Shown: positions 52,445 to 61,565, counted from the first letter of the stretch. The stretch: 64,000 nucleotides of DNA from Oscillibacter valericigenes Sjm18-20 (GCA_000283575.1 AP012044.1:2914001-2978000); one strand, 5' to 3'. Numbers and translations are program-made. The notes: a model not told the origin generated them from the letters alone.

Positions 52445-53427
52445 TTGCCCTGCGGCGGCTTTCCGACCGGGTATGTATCGAGCATGACCTATCTTACATA
52501 CAAAATCCCGCGCAGCATAGCAAGGGACGTTTTCTGAATTATGGGCAGTGGCTTGGGACGGACAGGCCATTATCCTATCAGGAGCGGCTGCGCCTCGCCA
52601 TAGCCGAGGCCCTCGCAAAAAGCCCGGCAGACTTTGATGATTTTCTCCGGCTCATGAAGAAGTCCGGTTATGAGGTGCGTCATGGGCGCGGCGGGGTAAT
52701 CTCTTTTGTGGCTCCGGGACAGGAACGGGCGACCCGGCTTCGGGCCTCCACCCTCGGGGACGGCTATGATCCCGAGGACATCCGGGCCGTGATTACCGGC
52801 AAGCGTCCCGCGCCGGAGCTCCCGACAAAACCGCTGGCAGCTCCACGGCGCGTCAATCTTATCATCGACATTCAGGAGCGGATGCGTTCGGACAAGGGTC
52901 CAGCCTATGAGCGGTGGGCCAAAATCTACAACCTCAAACAGATGGCCGCCGCCCTGCAATTTTTGCAGGAGCATAAGCTGACCGAATACGATCAGCTTGC
53001 GGCCCGGACGGCGGCGGCGGTTGACCGCTTTCATAAAGTCACCGGGGAGCTCAAATCCACCGAGGCGGCTCTGTCCAAAACCGCCGAGCTCATGGGGGCC
53101 GTGGTGGATTATGCCAAAACCCGGCCTGTGTTCGACGGCTACAAGGAGGCCCAGTACAGCAAAAAATATCTGGCCGAGCATGAGTCCGAGCTTGCCACCT
53201 ACCGGGCGGCGCGGACGGCCATGAACGACATTTTGAACGGAGCGAAGCTCCCCAAAATGGACGCGCTAAAAGAAAAACGCCGCCGACTGGCGGCGGAGAA
53301 AAAGGCCCTCTATACCGAATACTGCGACGCCCAGCTAGAAATGCGGGAGACCGTGGCTGTAAAGACAAACATTGATCATTTGCTCGGTCTGACAGACGAG
53401 CGAAAAAATAAGGAACAGGAGCGTTAG
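52445..53427 (+). pseudogene. Relaxase, 5' part removed by IS21
   Basis: 327 codons without a start. 'LRRLSDRVCIEHDLSYIQNP' is the end of a VirD2-type relaxase domain, followed by 'DFDDFLRLMKKSGYEVRHGR' 'GGVISFVAPGQ' and a coiled C-terminal region ('RLAAEKKALYTEYCDAQLEM'). The nicking Tyr and the HxH metal site in the missing 5' part are gone. Relaxases of this type serve Tn1549/Tn4451-like integrative mobilisable elements. Confidence 0.8.
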
Positions 53428-53449
53428 CGACGGTGACGCAGACAATACC

Positions 53450-53552
53450 TTTGGGACTTTTCGTCCCAAAGCGCCGGGTTTGGGGAGGCTCCCCAACAAG
53501 CATTTTCTCGGCCCCTCGGGGCTGTGAAAATCTCCAGTGTGGCCACACTGGA
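53450..53552 (+). other. Row of four hairpins after the relaxase
   Basis: TTTGGGAC/GTCCCAAA (53450-53470), TTGGGGA/TCCCCAA (53480-53496), CCCC/GGGG (53512-53521) and TCCAGTGT/ACACTGGA (53533-53552). Their role is unknown; similar rows follow relaxase genes in related elements. No gene lies between 53428 and 53747. Confidence 0.5.
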
Positions 53553-53747
53553 ATTGCTTGCCACATTCTATGAGATAAGGACACACTAGCAAAAGCAATT
53601 GCATCCTTATTGATACATTTTCGACTTTTTCAGCAGTTTCGAATCATTCATTGTAGATACGTCAAATTATAATAGCGGAAGGTGGAGCCAATTGGCTCCA
53701 CCTTCCGAACGCAATTATTGAGAAATAAGGGAAGGATTCCTTCTAAC

Positions 53748-54350
53748 TTAGGAGGCAGAAATAAAGGAAAATGTATCCGAAATAGAGCCGAGAGTTGAAC
53801 TTAAGCCTTCTGAAGCATCATCAGGCCATCGCCCCAAGATATAGCAGTAGCTCTCGCCGATAACCCCTTCCATTTGAACTATCAGGTTTGTCCCATCAGC
53901 GGTTCCAATGTAGGCATCGTTTCCTGTCAAATGTATATCATAAGCCGAAAAACTCTCCATCAAGTATTCTTCCACAACGCTATAATCGGAAATACCGTCT
54001 AGCATGACAACCTGCACAGTGACCCTCGAGTCCTCATCGGACTGCCAACAGTAGTCCTCAGCCTCCACCGGGATCCATGTATCTGGAACATAGACCCTCC
54101 ACCCGTCCCCCGTATATCGCGTACTGGGAACCCACTCGACACTTCCGAGCGAATCAACTCTTATTGCTTTGTGCTCAGAATACTCGTCCTCCATCACGGA
54201 AGAATCGGCCCCGTTTTCGGATACCGACTGTGCCTCAGTAGCAGACGTGTCATTGGTGGCAGCGCTCCCGCCCGGGACGCTGACAGTATTGCAGGCAGTC
54301 AGCAACAGCACCATGCCAACTATGCAAAAAATGGTAGTAACATCCTTCAT
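53748..54350 (-). CDS. Lipoprotein downstream of amidase 2
   Basis: 200 residues from ATG 54350. Lipobox 'GMVLLLTACNT'. The mature domain 'GDGWRVYVPDTWIPVEAEDY' 'CWQSDEDSRVTVQVV' resembles small secreted PsbP/DUF-type folds. It lies 40 nt after the amidase 2 stop, so it is probably in the same ECF-driven transcript. Confidence 0.75.
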   Translation of the reverse strand: MKDVTTIFCIVGMVLLLTACNTVSVPGGSAATNDTSATEAQSVSENGADSSVMEDEYSEHKAIRVDSLGSVEWVPSTRYTGDGWRVYVPDTWIPVEAEDYCWQSDEDSRVTVQVVMLDGISDYSVVEEYLMESFSAYDIHLTGNDAYIGTADGTNLIVQMEGVIGESYCYILGRWPDDASEGLSSTLGSISDTFSFISAS

Positions 54351-54390
54351 AAAGCCCCCCGTGCTTTTTTCCAAAATCGAAGCTTTTAAA

Positions 54391-55749
54391 TTAATTAAAA
54401 TTGCGAGGACTAGAATAATAGCCGCAACTAATCACGCTTGTAGAAAAACTCTTATCCACGTAACCGGATGCATAAGAAGACAACGCCTGATAGGCCGAAT
54501 TAGTAGGACTGCTATTTGCAGCAATTTTCAAATTGGAAACAGTCCTCTGTCCAACTGTGCCTGTTGCATCAGTCACAAACATTGCGTGGTCAATATTTGT
54601 AGCAGATGCGGTTCCCCCGCCCCAATCAATATGAATAACACTCCCTACAGCAGCATAATTCAAATTACCATAATGCGTATTACCAAACGGTCCTTCGGTT
54701 GTAGTACTGCTGAGTCTCATCATTTCAGCAAACCCCCGGGAACTGTACCATGAGCATTTGCCACTTACTCCAGATGACGTTTTATCATAACACCATATAT
54801 TAACCGCGCTGCTCCCACCTGCTCTTTCAGGAGTTACCGCTGGCAGCGCAGTACTAGAAGTCATACCGTTAGCTGCTGTCAAGTTTGCAATAAGACCAGC
54901 CCAAACGCACTGAGAAGCAAAATTTTGACAGTTTTTTCCGTAGACATCAGTTCCTGTACAAAATGGAAACAATGAGTTGTAGCCTCCATTGGCTTTAGCA
55001 TTATAATACTGCTTTGCATAATTTACTGCTACTGTAGTGTTATAAGACCACTTATACAAACCGCTTTTTGCTTCTGGCTTTACAACTGAATTTGAATTCG
55101 CAAAACCTTGATTGTCAACTGTTTTAGATGCAATCAGGTTTGCGTCTGAAACAGAGAGAGGCATGTAAGTAAAAGAGTCAGTCTCCCATGGATCATCCGT
55201 CGTTACACTACATACAGACCAACTTCCATCAGCCTGCTTTTCAAGAGAGAAGTCATACTTTCTCATTCTGAAATTGTATCCATCAAAATCATCTGTATAG
55301 TATGTGTAAGATTCTACAATGGAGGCTGTGGCTGTATCTCCCGTAATATCCGAATCGAAATCTGAAAACTGAATGTTATCGCTTTCAATAGATACATCCT
55401 CTGCCCCGTACAAAGCTGATAGATATTTGTATTCCGAAAGGCGATAATCGATTTTGTCAATATCGCTATCTTGTGTATTAACCAAAGTTCCTGCATCATA
55501 TTCAGTGCTTCTGACAGATGCCCTACCGATACTCAAAAACGCCCTACATGTTAATTCGATTAAGTTTTTATCATTATTAACTGTAAGGGTAGATATCCGA
55601 GAGGGCTTTGTTTGCTCAATATATTGAGCTTGTGTTTTTTCCAGAGTATCCCTAGAAGAGTTCTTTTCAAAATCTCCCGCAAACGCCGGAACACACAGGG
55701 ACATGCACATGACCAGCGCCAAGGCCAAACTTATTAGTTTCTTTTTCAT
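54391..55749 (-). CDS. Exported amidase-domain protein 2
   Basis: 452 residues. Signal peptide 1-24 ('ISLALALVMCMSLCVPAFA') nearly equal to amidase 1. The N-terminal region (40-200) contains 'DFSLEKQADGSWSVCSVTTD', then the amidase domain 'AVNYAKQYYNAKANGGYNSL' 'GKNCQNFASQCVWAGL' (Cys near 272) and 'NIDHAMFVTDATG' (His near 386). Amidase_6 domains are NlpC/P60-like. Outside the signal peptide it shares little with amidase 1. Confidence 0.85.
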   Translation of the reverse strand: MKKKLISLALALVMCMSLCVPAFAGDFEKNSSRDTLEKTQAQYIEQTKPSRISTLTVNNDKNLIELTCRAFLSIGRASVRSTEYDAGTLVNTQDSDIDKIDYRLSEYKYLSALYGAEDVSIESDNIQFSDFDSDITGDTATASIVESYTYYTDDFDGYNFRMRKYDFSLEKQADGSWSVCSVTTDDPWETDSFTYMPLSVSDANLIASKTVDNQGFANSNSVVKPEAKSGLYKWSYNTTVAVNYAKQYYNAKANGGYNSLFPFCTGTDVYGKNCQNFASQCVWAGLIANLTAANGMTSSTALPAVTPERAGGSSAVNIWCYDKTSSGVSGKCSWYSSRGFAEMMRLSSTTTEGPFGNTHYGNLNYAAVGSVIHIDWGGGTASATNIDHAMFVTDATGTVGQRTVSNLKIAANSSPTNSAYQALSSYASGYVDKSFSTSVISCGYYSSPRNFN

Positions 55750-55889
55750 GTTATACCTCTTTTCTCATTTTGTAAAGAATCCGCCGGAATAGAGATATTG
55801 CGAAATGGTTTGCTGTAATTTTTACTGCATCGGACTGCTCCTTTCGTGCCCCCGTTGGCGTGGGATCGTCGGTTTCGGTTTCCTTTCAT

Positions 55890-55927
55890 AATAATAGTGT
55901 CTGGAAAACCGAAAAAGCGGACAAAAA
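55890..55927 (-). promoter_or_regulatory. ECF-type promoter of amidase 2
   Basis: Minus strand TGTCCGC, 14 nt, AGACACTATTAT, matching the amidase 1 promoter. Confidence 0.65.
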
Positions 55928-55946
55928 TTTTAAAATATATTATTTT

Positions 55947-55976
55947 TTTACAACGCGCACTCTCATATGTTATACT
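55947..55976 (+). promoter_or_regulatory. Housekeeping-type promoter of sigma gene (module 2)
   Basis: TTTACA, 18 nt, TATACT. The spacer differs from module 1 while both boxes are conserved. Confidence 0.6.
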
Positions 55977-56021
55977 GAATGTGGAAATAATTGAGAATTT
56001 TGCGGATGGGAGGCAATCCCT

Positions 56022-56513
56022 GTGGATGTTAATCAAAAGAGAACGCTTGTCGAGCAATGGTATCGGCAATACTCAAAACTGCTGTTTCACGCCGCCTGTT
56101 TGCTGGATACACCTGACGCGGCAGAGGAAATTGTTCAGGAGACATTCCGAATTGTGATGGAAACGGACGATCTGGAGCAAGTGGAATATCCTAAAACATG
56201 GCTGCGGAAAATTGTCTATAACGTTGTACGGAATCGGCAGCGAAGCCAGGAACGGTTTGCAAGTGTGCCGATTGATGACGAGGGAATACCTATTGAGGAA
56301 TTGGGGAGCCGCGAGGACGATCCGGACGTTGAGCTTGAATATGGGGGTATCGTGTCCGCAGAAGACTTACACTTGCTCCGGCTCTCTTCGGTAGAACAGC
56401 ATACATACTCTGAAATTGCGGAGGAACTGGGCGTTTCCGCAGAGGCTTGTCGAAAACGAGTGGACCGTGCAAAGAAAGAATTACGTAAAAAGCTGGAGAA
56501 AGACAGAAGTTGA
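56022..56513 (+). CDS. ECF RNA polymerase sigma factor (module 2)
   Basis: 163 residues from GTG 56022, with GGGAGG upstream. Regions 2 and 4 as in the 44826 copy; the only visible change is RTL for RIF at residues 7-9. Two functional copies would double dosage and could serve either anti-sigma factor. Confidence 0.92.
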   Translation: MDVNQKRTLVEQWYRQYSKLLFHAACLLDTPDAAEEIVQETFRIVMETDDLEQVEYPKTWLRKIVYNVVRNRQRSQERFASVPIDDEGIPIEELGSREDDPDVELEYGGIVSAEDLHLLRLSSVEQHTYSEIAEELGVSAEACRKRVDRAKKELRKKLEKDRS

Positions 56514-56535
56514 AATTGCTAAAAAATTTTTTCAA

Positions 56536-56573
56536 CTTTTTGTCCGCTTTCTTTATTTTTCAGACACTATTAT
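56536..56573 (+). promoter_or_regulatory. ECF-type promoter of anti-sigma gene (module 2)
   Basis: TGTCCGC, 14 nt, AGACACTATTAT, directly followed by AGCAAGGAGG, so the leader is very short. Confidence 0.65.
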
Positions 56574-56590
56574 AGCAAGGAGGTTTCAAT

Positions 56591-57520
56591 ATGCCTGACC
56601 TTGATGGTAAGAAAAGCGATTCATACCAATTTCTCGAACAGATGAGCACTGAGAAATTAAAAAGCATTGCCCGCGCCGATTTTGAATCCGGAGATTCCGA
56701 CGACGCGGCCAATGACAAATTTATCACCCGCGTGATGGAGGTGATTGCACAACGGGATGAGGAAGACCCCACTGCGCCGCATTTTGATGTAGAGGCGGGA
56801 TGGAAAGACTTCCAAGAGAATTATTGCCCCACGGAGGAAAAGACGATTGATGTATATGGCGATAATAAGCAAAATAAACTTGTCCACGAAAGCAGCAAAA
56901 ACGAGGAACAGGCAGATTTGAAAGCTCCCCAGCCCAAACGGGCGGGTCATAGATTCCTGCGGATCATTACCATCGCTGCCGCTGTTGTATGTCTGTGCGC
57001 GGTGGCTGCAAACGCATTTGAGATCAATATTTTTAAAATGTTTGCACAGTGGACGCAGGAGATTTTCCAATTCCATACCGAAGAAATTTCGTCGCAGGGA
57101 GCAAAGTACACCTCCGGCACCGTACTGGATTCAAGCCAGACGTTGGAAGACGCATTGAAGAAGGCGGGCATCACCCAGCCCGTTTCGCCAAAGTGGATTC
57201 CAGAAGGATTTACCTTTGTAACAATGGATGCTTATCCTAACATCGGGGAGCCCTTATATACTGCTCTCTATGAAAATGAAACGACAGGCCATACGATTAT
57301 TGTATCTGTAAATGTTCATAAAAAACCGCAAGCTTCTGTACAGGAAAAGGATGACAGTCAAGTCTCTGTATATACAGCGGGCGAGATAGACCATTACATT
57401 ATGGAAAACAATGATGTGCTAACTGCTACATGGTTCGCCGATAATCTGGAATGCAGCATTATGGGCGAAATTTCGGAATCGGACATGGAGGCTATGATCA
57501 ATTCTATTTATGAGGAGTAG
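56591..57520 (+). CDS. Membrane anti-sigma factor with DUF4367 domain (module 2)
   Basis: 309 residues, same architecture as the 43819 copy (helix at 122-142, external DUF4367). Scattered changes, for example EEKTIDVYG for EGKTIAVHG at about 82-90 and KKPQASVQEK for QKPQASIQEK near 250. They lie in the linker and external domain, while the sigma-binding N-terminal 80 residues are almost unchanged. Confidence 0.87.
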   Translation: MPDLDGKKSDSYQFLEQMSTEKLKSIARADFESGDSDDAANDKFITRVMEVIAQRDEEDPTAPHFDVEAGWKDFQENYCPTEEKTIDVYGDNKQNKLVHESSKNEEQADLKAPQPKRAGHRFLRIITIAAAVVCLCAVAANAFEINIFKMFAQWTQEIFQFHTEEISSQGAKYTSGTVLDSSQTLEDALKKAGITQPVSPKWIPEGFTFVTMDAYPNIGEPLYTALYENETTGHTIIVSVNVHKKPQASVQEKDDSQVSVYTAGEIDHYIMENNDVLTATWFADNLECSIMGEISESDMEAMINSIYEE

Positions 57521-57526
57521 GTTGAA

Positions 57527-57952
57527 TTGAGAAAGCTTTATTCAAAAGGAATATCTCTGCTTCTGGTTTTGGTTTTTTTACTGAGCATTTGCATCCCAGC
57601 TTCCGCAACCATGATTTCAACACGTGCCAGTAATTATTTAAACAAATATGACGGCGTAGTCACCCGCGAAGGCGGCGGAACGATCAAAATTTCCTTTACC
57701 GTCATCGGCACCCGCGTGATTGATGAAATCGGCGCAAGTCAAATCGTTGTGGAAAAGCAGAGCGGGAGTTACTGGATTCCTGTGAAAACGTATAACAATA
57801 CGAAGAATCCCGAACTTTCTACTACAAACGATTATTCTTATGCCAACTATGTCCTGTACAACGGAGTTGCTGGCACCGTCTATCGCGCTGAAATCACCGT
57901 ATTTGGAAATACGGATTACCGAACAATTACAACCTCATCTCAGAGGGCTTAA
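57527..57952 (+). CDS. Small exported beta-rich protein of ECF module 2
   Basis: 141 residues from TTG 57527 behind GAGGAG. Signal peptide as in the 43387 copy. The main differences are in the surface stretch 'VVEKQSGSYWIPVKTYNNTK' against 'VVQKQVRGAWISVKTFNNTR'. Divergence in one segment of otherwise near-identical proteins suggests selection on a contact surface (inference). Confidence 0.75.
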   Translation: MRKLYSKGISLLLVLVFLLSICIPASATMISTRASNYLNKYDGVVTREGGGTIKISFTVIGTRVIDEIGASQIVVEKQSGSYWIPVKTYNNTKNPELSTTNDYSYANYVLYNGVAGTVYRAEITVFGNTDYRTITTSSQRA

Positions 57953-58087
57953 TTATCTGGGAACAAGGCGCTCTGGCTATACAGCCTGAGCGTCTTTCCT
58001 TTTAAATGCGTTTTAGCCGTAATACCAACTGCAAGAGGGCCTCCGCAATTTGGATTTTTACAAAAATCTAAATCTGTGGAGGCTTTT

Positions 58088-58498
58088 ATGACAACCATAA
58101 ACTTGCGGGAGTTTTACCCGTGGTACAAAGAAGATCAGTTTATTGAAGTTTCCGACGAAGTGGCCGGGACTCTGCGTTTGGACAAACTGTATGAGGCGGC
58201 TCATTGGCGGCGTGTCAAGCGCAACAAGGCGCAGTATTCCCTCGATATGGATGATGGGATTGAATACACTGCCTGCCTTTCCGAACCGACGCCAGAGGAG
58301 CTTCTGGAACGCAAGGAAAACTTTTGCCGCCTATGCCGCGCCCTTAATTCTCTGCCCGAGACACAGGGCCGCCGCATCGACGTCTGTGTTATTCTTGGCA
58401 AGAGCGTGAAGGAAATAGCCGAGACCGAAGGCGTGTGTGAAGACACCGTGCGGCAGTCTATCATGCGCGGCCTTGAACACATGAGAAAAATATTTTAA
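58088..58498 (+). CDS. Sigma-70 region 4-like protein of mobile-element type
   Basis: 136 residues from ATG 58088: 'MTTINLREFYPWYKEDQFIE', a conserved N-terminal box seen in Tn1549-type elements, then a C-terminal HTH 'RIDVCVILGKSVKEIAETEG' 'VCEDTVRQSIMRGLEHM'. It is probably a regulator of the element that also carries tnpW and the recombinase. The left module keeps only a fragment of it. Confidence 0.8.
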   Translation: MTTINLREFYPWYKEDQFIEVSDEVAGTLRLDKLYEAAHWRRVKRNKAQYSLDMDDGIEYTACLSEPTPEELLERKENFCRLCRALNSLPETQGRRIDVCVILGKSVKEIAETEGVCEDTVRQSIMRGLEHMRKIF

Positions 58499-58844
58499 TT
58501 TTTTCTCTCTTACCTACTCGGTTTTGGCTCCAAAGTGTCCTTGGTATATGAGAGGAGCGTTTGATCCTCTCCGCAGCTGAATAGCGGCGGCCCCGAGGAA
58601 ACGCGGGGAGCCGGGCGGCGGGTGCGCCGGGACTTCCCCCATGAGGGAACGAGCGATCAACACCAGCGCCGCGAGTGGGGCCGGGCCATCCCACGGCCAT
58701 GATCCGCAGAAGGACAAGCTGGCCGCTTGTCCCTCCGGGCCACCGCATCCTTCTGCGCGGGAGCGTCGTGCCGAGTTTCATTGTCTTACGACAGGCCAAG
58801 AAAATGAGCGCGGCGCTCCCAAAGTTTTTAAGGAGATGCACACC
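58499..58844 (+). other. GC-rich gap, no gene recognised
   Basis: About 345 nt with short GC-rich palindromic words (CCCCGAGGAAACGCGGGG near 58591) between two element genes. The open frames across it show no motif and no ribosome site. Confidence 0.4.
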
Positions 58845-59045
58845 ATGAAATACGATCCCACATTGGCGGACCTGCTTACCCAGCCGTGGAGCAACGGCGC
58901 TTGCCGGGGCTATGTGATCTATGCGATGGAAAACTGCGGCTTTCCTCCCGAGGACATTCGGCGTGTGGTCGGTGAGCATTACAATGTTTTTAATATGCGC
59001 GGGCCTGAGGAGGCTAAGGAGCATTTTCAATACAGCCCCTATTAG
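58845..59045 (+). CDS. Small conserved protein of Tn1549-like elements
   Basis: 66 residues 'MKYDPTLADLLTQPWSNGAC' 'RGYVIYAMENCGFPPEDIRR' ending 'EEAKEHFQYSPY'. AAGGAG lies 10 nt upstream. A short family found beside relaxase and recombinase genes; function unknown. Confidence 0.65.
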   Translation: MKYDPTLADLLTQPWSNGACRGYVIYAMENCGFPPEDIRRVVGEHYNVFNMRGPEEAKEHFQYSPY

Positions 59046-59182
59046 CTTCGAGACACTTTGTCCCAAGGCGGAGCAAGGCAAAGAGGCGGCACTCTCACGG
59101 GTGCCGTCTCTTTGCGTTGCCCCCGCAGGGACGTGGGGAGCGGTGACGTATATGCATAAGCCATACTGCGGAAGGAGGCAAT

Positions 59183-59329
59183 ATGCCGGACAACAGAAAA
59201 GAACAGTACGCCTATCAGGTAGGCAAAATCACCTTTATTGTCACGCCGGTTTATACGGACAAAAAGCCGGGCGAGACGATCAGAGACATCCTCCTGAAGC
59301 TCATGAGGGCAGATATAGAACGGGCTTGA
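59183..59329 (+). CDS. tnpW: Transposon-encoded protein TnpW
   Basis: 48 residues 'MPDNRKEQYAYQVGKITFIV' 'TPVYTDKKPGETIRDILLKL' MRADIERA, with GGAGG upstream. TnpW family proteins lie next to the large serine recombinase of Tn4451-like elements, as here. The role is not established. Confidence 0.7.
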   Translation: MPDNRKEQYAYQVGKITFIVTPVYTDKKPGETIRDILLKLMRADIERA

Positions 59330-59363
59330 ATTCCCTTAACATGGGCGGTCGGCAGAGGTATAA

Positions 59364-59840
<477 letters not shown>

Positions 59841-59924
59841 AGAATGGTGCAAAATTTAAGCAGTAAGCCGACAGGCAGTATTATCAAAGTAGGAATGCAT
59901 TCAAAACCTCAACAAAGTATAAAA

Positions 59925-59959
59925 CGCCCAAGCACTTTTTACAGTGCTTGGGCGTTTTT
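59925..59959. terminator. Bidirectional terminator
   Basis: CGCCCAAGCACT / AGTGCTTGGGCG, a perfect 12-bp stem with a 6-nt loop, T run on the plus strand and A run before it. It closes both the recombinase remnant and the lipoprotein operon on the other strand. Confidence 0.85.
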
Positions 59960-59985
59960 CCGTGTTTGTCATTTACACGCTAGTT

Positions 59986-60819
59986 TTATCCAGCCAACTC
60001 AGTTTCCAGTTTTGCATTGGAATAGACGTGAGTCTGTATGTTGTATTTGAACTCACCTGTAACTTTCTCTCCTGTATTTGTGTCCCATTCCGCTTTGAGT
60101 AATAGCGAATTGTCCGTCTCCCATTTCAGTGGTTCTATCACGGTCAGCCCTGCATCAGCTAAGTCTGCCTCTTGGTCTGCCGCGAGCAAGAGACCATTTA
60201 TGTTTGGATTTGGCAGCTCGCTCCACGTCCCAATTTCAATTACCTTCGTCTCTGTCCATGTTCTGCCGGAGTATCCAATCGCCAAATAGCTGCTGTCAGG
60301 CGACCAGAGGAACTGGTTGTTAAGGAAGCCTCTGTCGGACCATAGGATTGTGCCACTTTCCAAGTCGATGACTCGCATCTCTTTTAACGGAATAAGGCCG
60401 CTGACTGAATCTTCGCTCATGCCAACGCTTTCAGCCCTATACTTTTCATCTGGGGAATCTGCGCTGGCAAAAAACGGATCCCCCAGAAACTCCACATATT
60501 GCTTCTCTTCTTGGGAATAAAAGTATTTTTTTTCGGAAGCCGTATCCACAGCGAAGGTATCCATGAGATACTTACCGTCGTGGAGTGTACCAGAAACTTT
60601 AATTGCATTAAGCTGGACGTCATCAATTGAAAACAATTCCGGCTCAACATCAAAATTTCTGTCCTCGGGCTCTTCAAAATATTCTCTGATAAGCGCAATC
60701 TCCTGAGCCTGTTTTTCCAATGAAGCATTCTGTGAGGGACCGGAGACGCTGGTACACCCACAACAAATCAGAGTAATTGTAAGCAACAAGCTGAGAACAC
60801 TTTTATTGTACTTAGGCAT
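59986..60819 (-). CDS. Lipoprotein with beta-propeller-like C-terminal part
   Basis: 277 residues from ATG 60819. Lipobox 'TLICCGCTS'. The C-terminal 130 residues contain 'QFLWSPDSSYLAIGYSGRTW' and 'LKWETDNSLLLKAEWDTNTG', WD40/TolB-like blades. Last gene of the right-hand operon; function unknown. Confidence 0.75.
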   Translation of the reverse strand: MPKYNKSVLSLLLTITLICCGCTSVSGPSQNASLEKQAQEIALIREYFEEPEDRNFDVEPELFSIDDVQLNAIKVSGTLHDGKYLMDTFAVDTASEKKYFYSQEEKQYVEFLGDPFFASADSPDEKYRAESVGMSEDSVSGLIPLKEMRVIDLESGTILWSDRGFLNNQFLWSPDSSYLAIGYSGRTWTETKVIEIGTWSELPNPNINGLLLAADQEADLADAGLTVIEPLKWETDNSLLLKAEWDTNTGEKVTGEFKYNIQTHVYSNAKLETELAG

Positions 60820-60868
60820 AGTAGCTGCTGACAGAATTGAGGCGTTCTGTGAGAATGTAGATAGAGAA

Positions 60869-61387
60869 TTAATTGTTTTCACCATTATCGTACATTTTAA
60901 ATTCCAATACATACAAACTTGACTCCAAATCATAAACACCAACTATATCGGGCGTAATCTCCACCGACTCCATATTCTCAGTTATATAAGTCCGCTCATC
61001 TGGCGACGTTAGAATTCCATATTGAGCATGAGGGAGCCCATCTTCATATAGTGATGATTCGCTCATGCCAGGGTCTAATATAGTTACAGTTGCACCAGGA
61101 TATACAACATAAATATTATATTTCCATGTCTCCATTCCATCATAGCTACTTCCTTGCTGGATCTCGTAGACATTTGATACTTCAAGACTAAGCCCATTAT
61201 AATTGAAAGTTTCAGTCGTGCCCTCTTGATGGAAAGATGGTGTCGATTGCAAGGATCCCTGTTCTGATTTTGCGGGAGACCCAGCGCTATTTTCAGCTAA
61301 ATTCGCACTACAACCGGTTAAAACCAGTAGCATAAGGGCTATAGCAAATACTATACCGATGCGAAATGCTTGCCTGAAAACGGTCAT
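60869..61387 (-). CDS. Small lipoprotein
   Basis: 172 residues. Lipobox 'MLLVLTGCSAN', then a Ser-rich linker and a beta domain ('ETFNYNGLSLEVSNVYEIQQ', 'WKYNIYVVYPGATVTILDPG') of a kind often found in clostridial DUF4352-like lipoproteins. It is preceded by the triple hairpin, so it may start a separate transcript. Confidence 0.75.
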   Translation of the reverse strand: MTVFRQAFRIGIVFAIALMLLVLTGCSANLAENSAGSPAKSEQGSLQSTPSFHQEGTTETFNYNGLSLEVSNVYEIQQGSSYDGMETWKYNIYVVYPGATVTILDPGMSESSLYEDGLPHAQYGILTSPDERTYITENMESVEITPDIVGVYDLESSLYVLEFKMYDNGENN

Positions 61388-61447
61388 TGTAGCATCTCCT
61401 TTTTATATCAGAATTTCTACATCGATTTTTATAATATCAGAATTCGT

Positions 61448-61557
61448 ACACCCACGCAATAAATTGCGTGGGTGTCCTCAGTCTGTCGAAAAAGTCCAGC
61501 AGAAATGCTGGGCTTTTTCGACAGACTGAGGAAAGAGAGCTAAAAAGCTCTCTTTCC
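61448..61557. terminator. Three consecutive near-perfect hairpins
   Basis: 61448-61475 (13-bp perfect stem, 2-nt gap), 61476-61531 (25-bp stem with one G-U), 61530-61557 (12-bp perfect stem). The middle arm reads CCTCAGTCTGTCGAAAAAG. They lie between a membrane-protein gene and the next lipoprotein gene; U-rich stretches support terminator activity on the minus strand. Confidence 0.65.
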
Positions 61558-61565
61558 TATTTGTT

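Larger units (their letters stand above)
55675..58190 (+). repeat. Long inverted repeat, right copy (ECF module 2)
   Basis: Reverse-complement partner of 43155-45660. It begins at the amidase 2 signal-peptide codons and ends in the first 35 codons of the sigma-like gene. Confidence 0.9.

Noticed and set aside
52570..53181. 203-codon minus-strand frame opposite the relaxase fragment
   Set aside because: The plus strand carries recognisable relaxase sequence; the antisense frame has no motif.
43155..58190. Inverted duplication explained as an assembly artefact
   Set aside because: The two copies differ at many positions, including non-synonymous changes and spacer changes between conserved promoter boxes, so they are two real loci.
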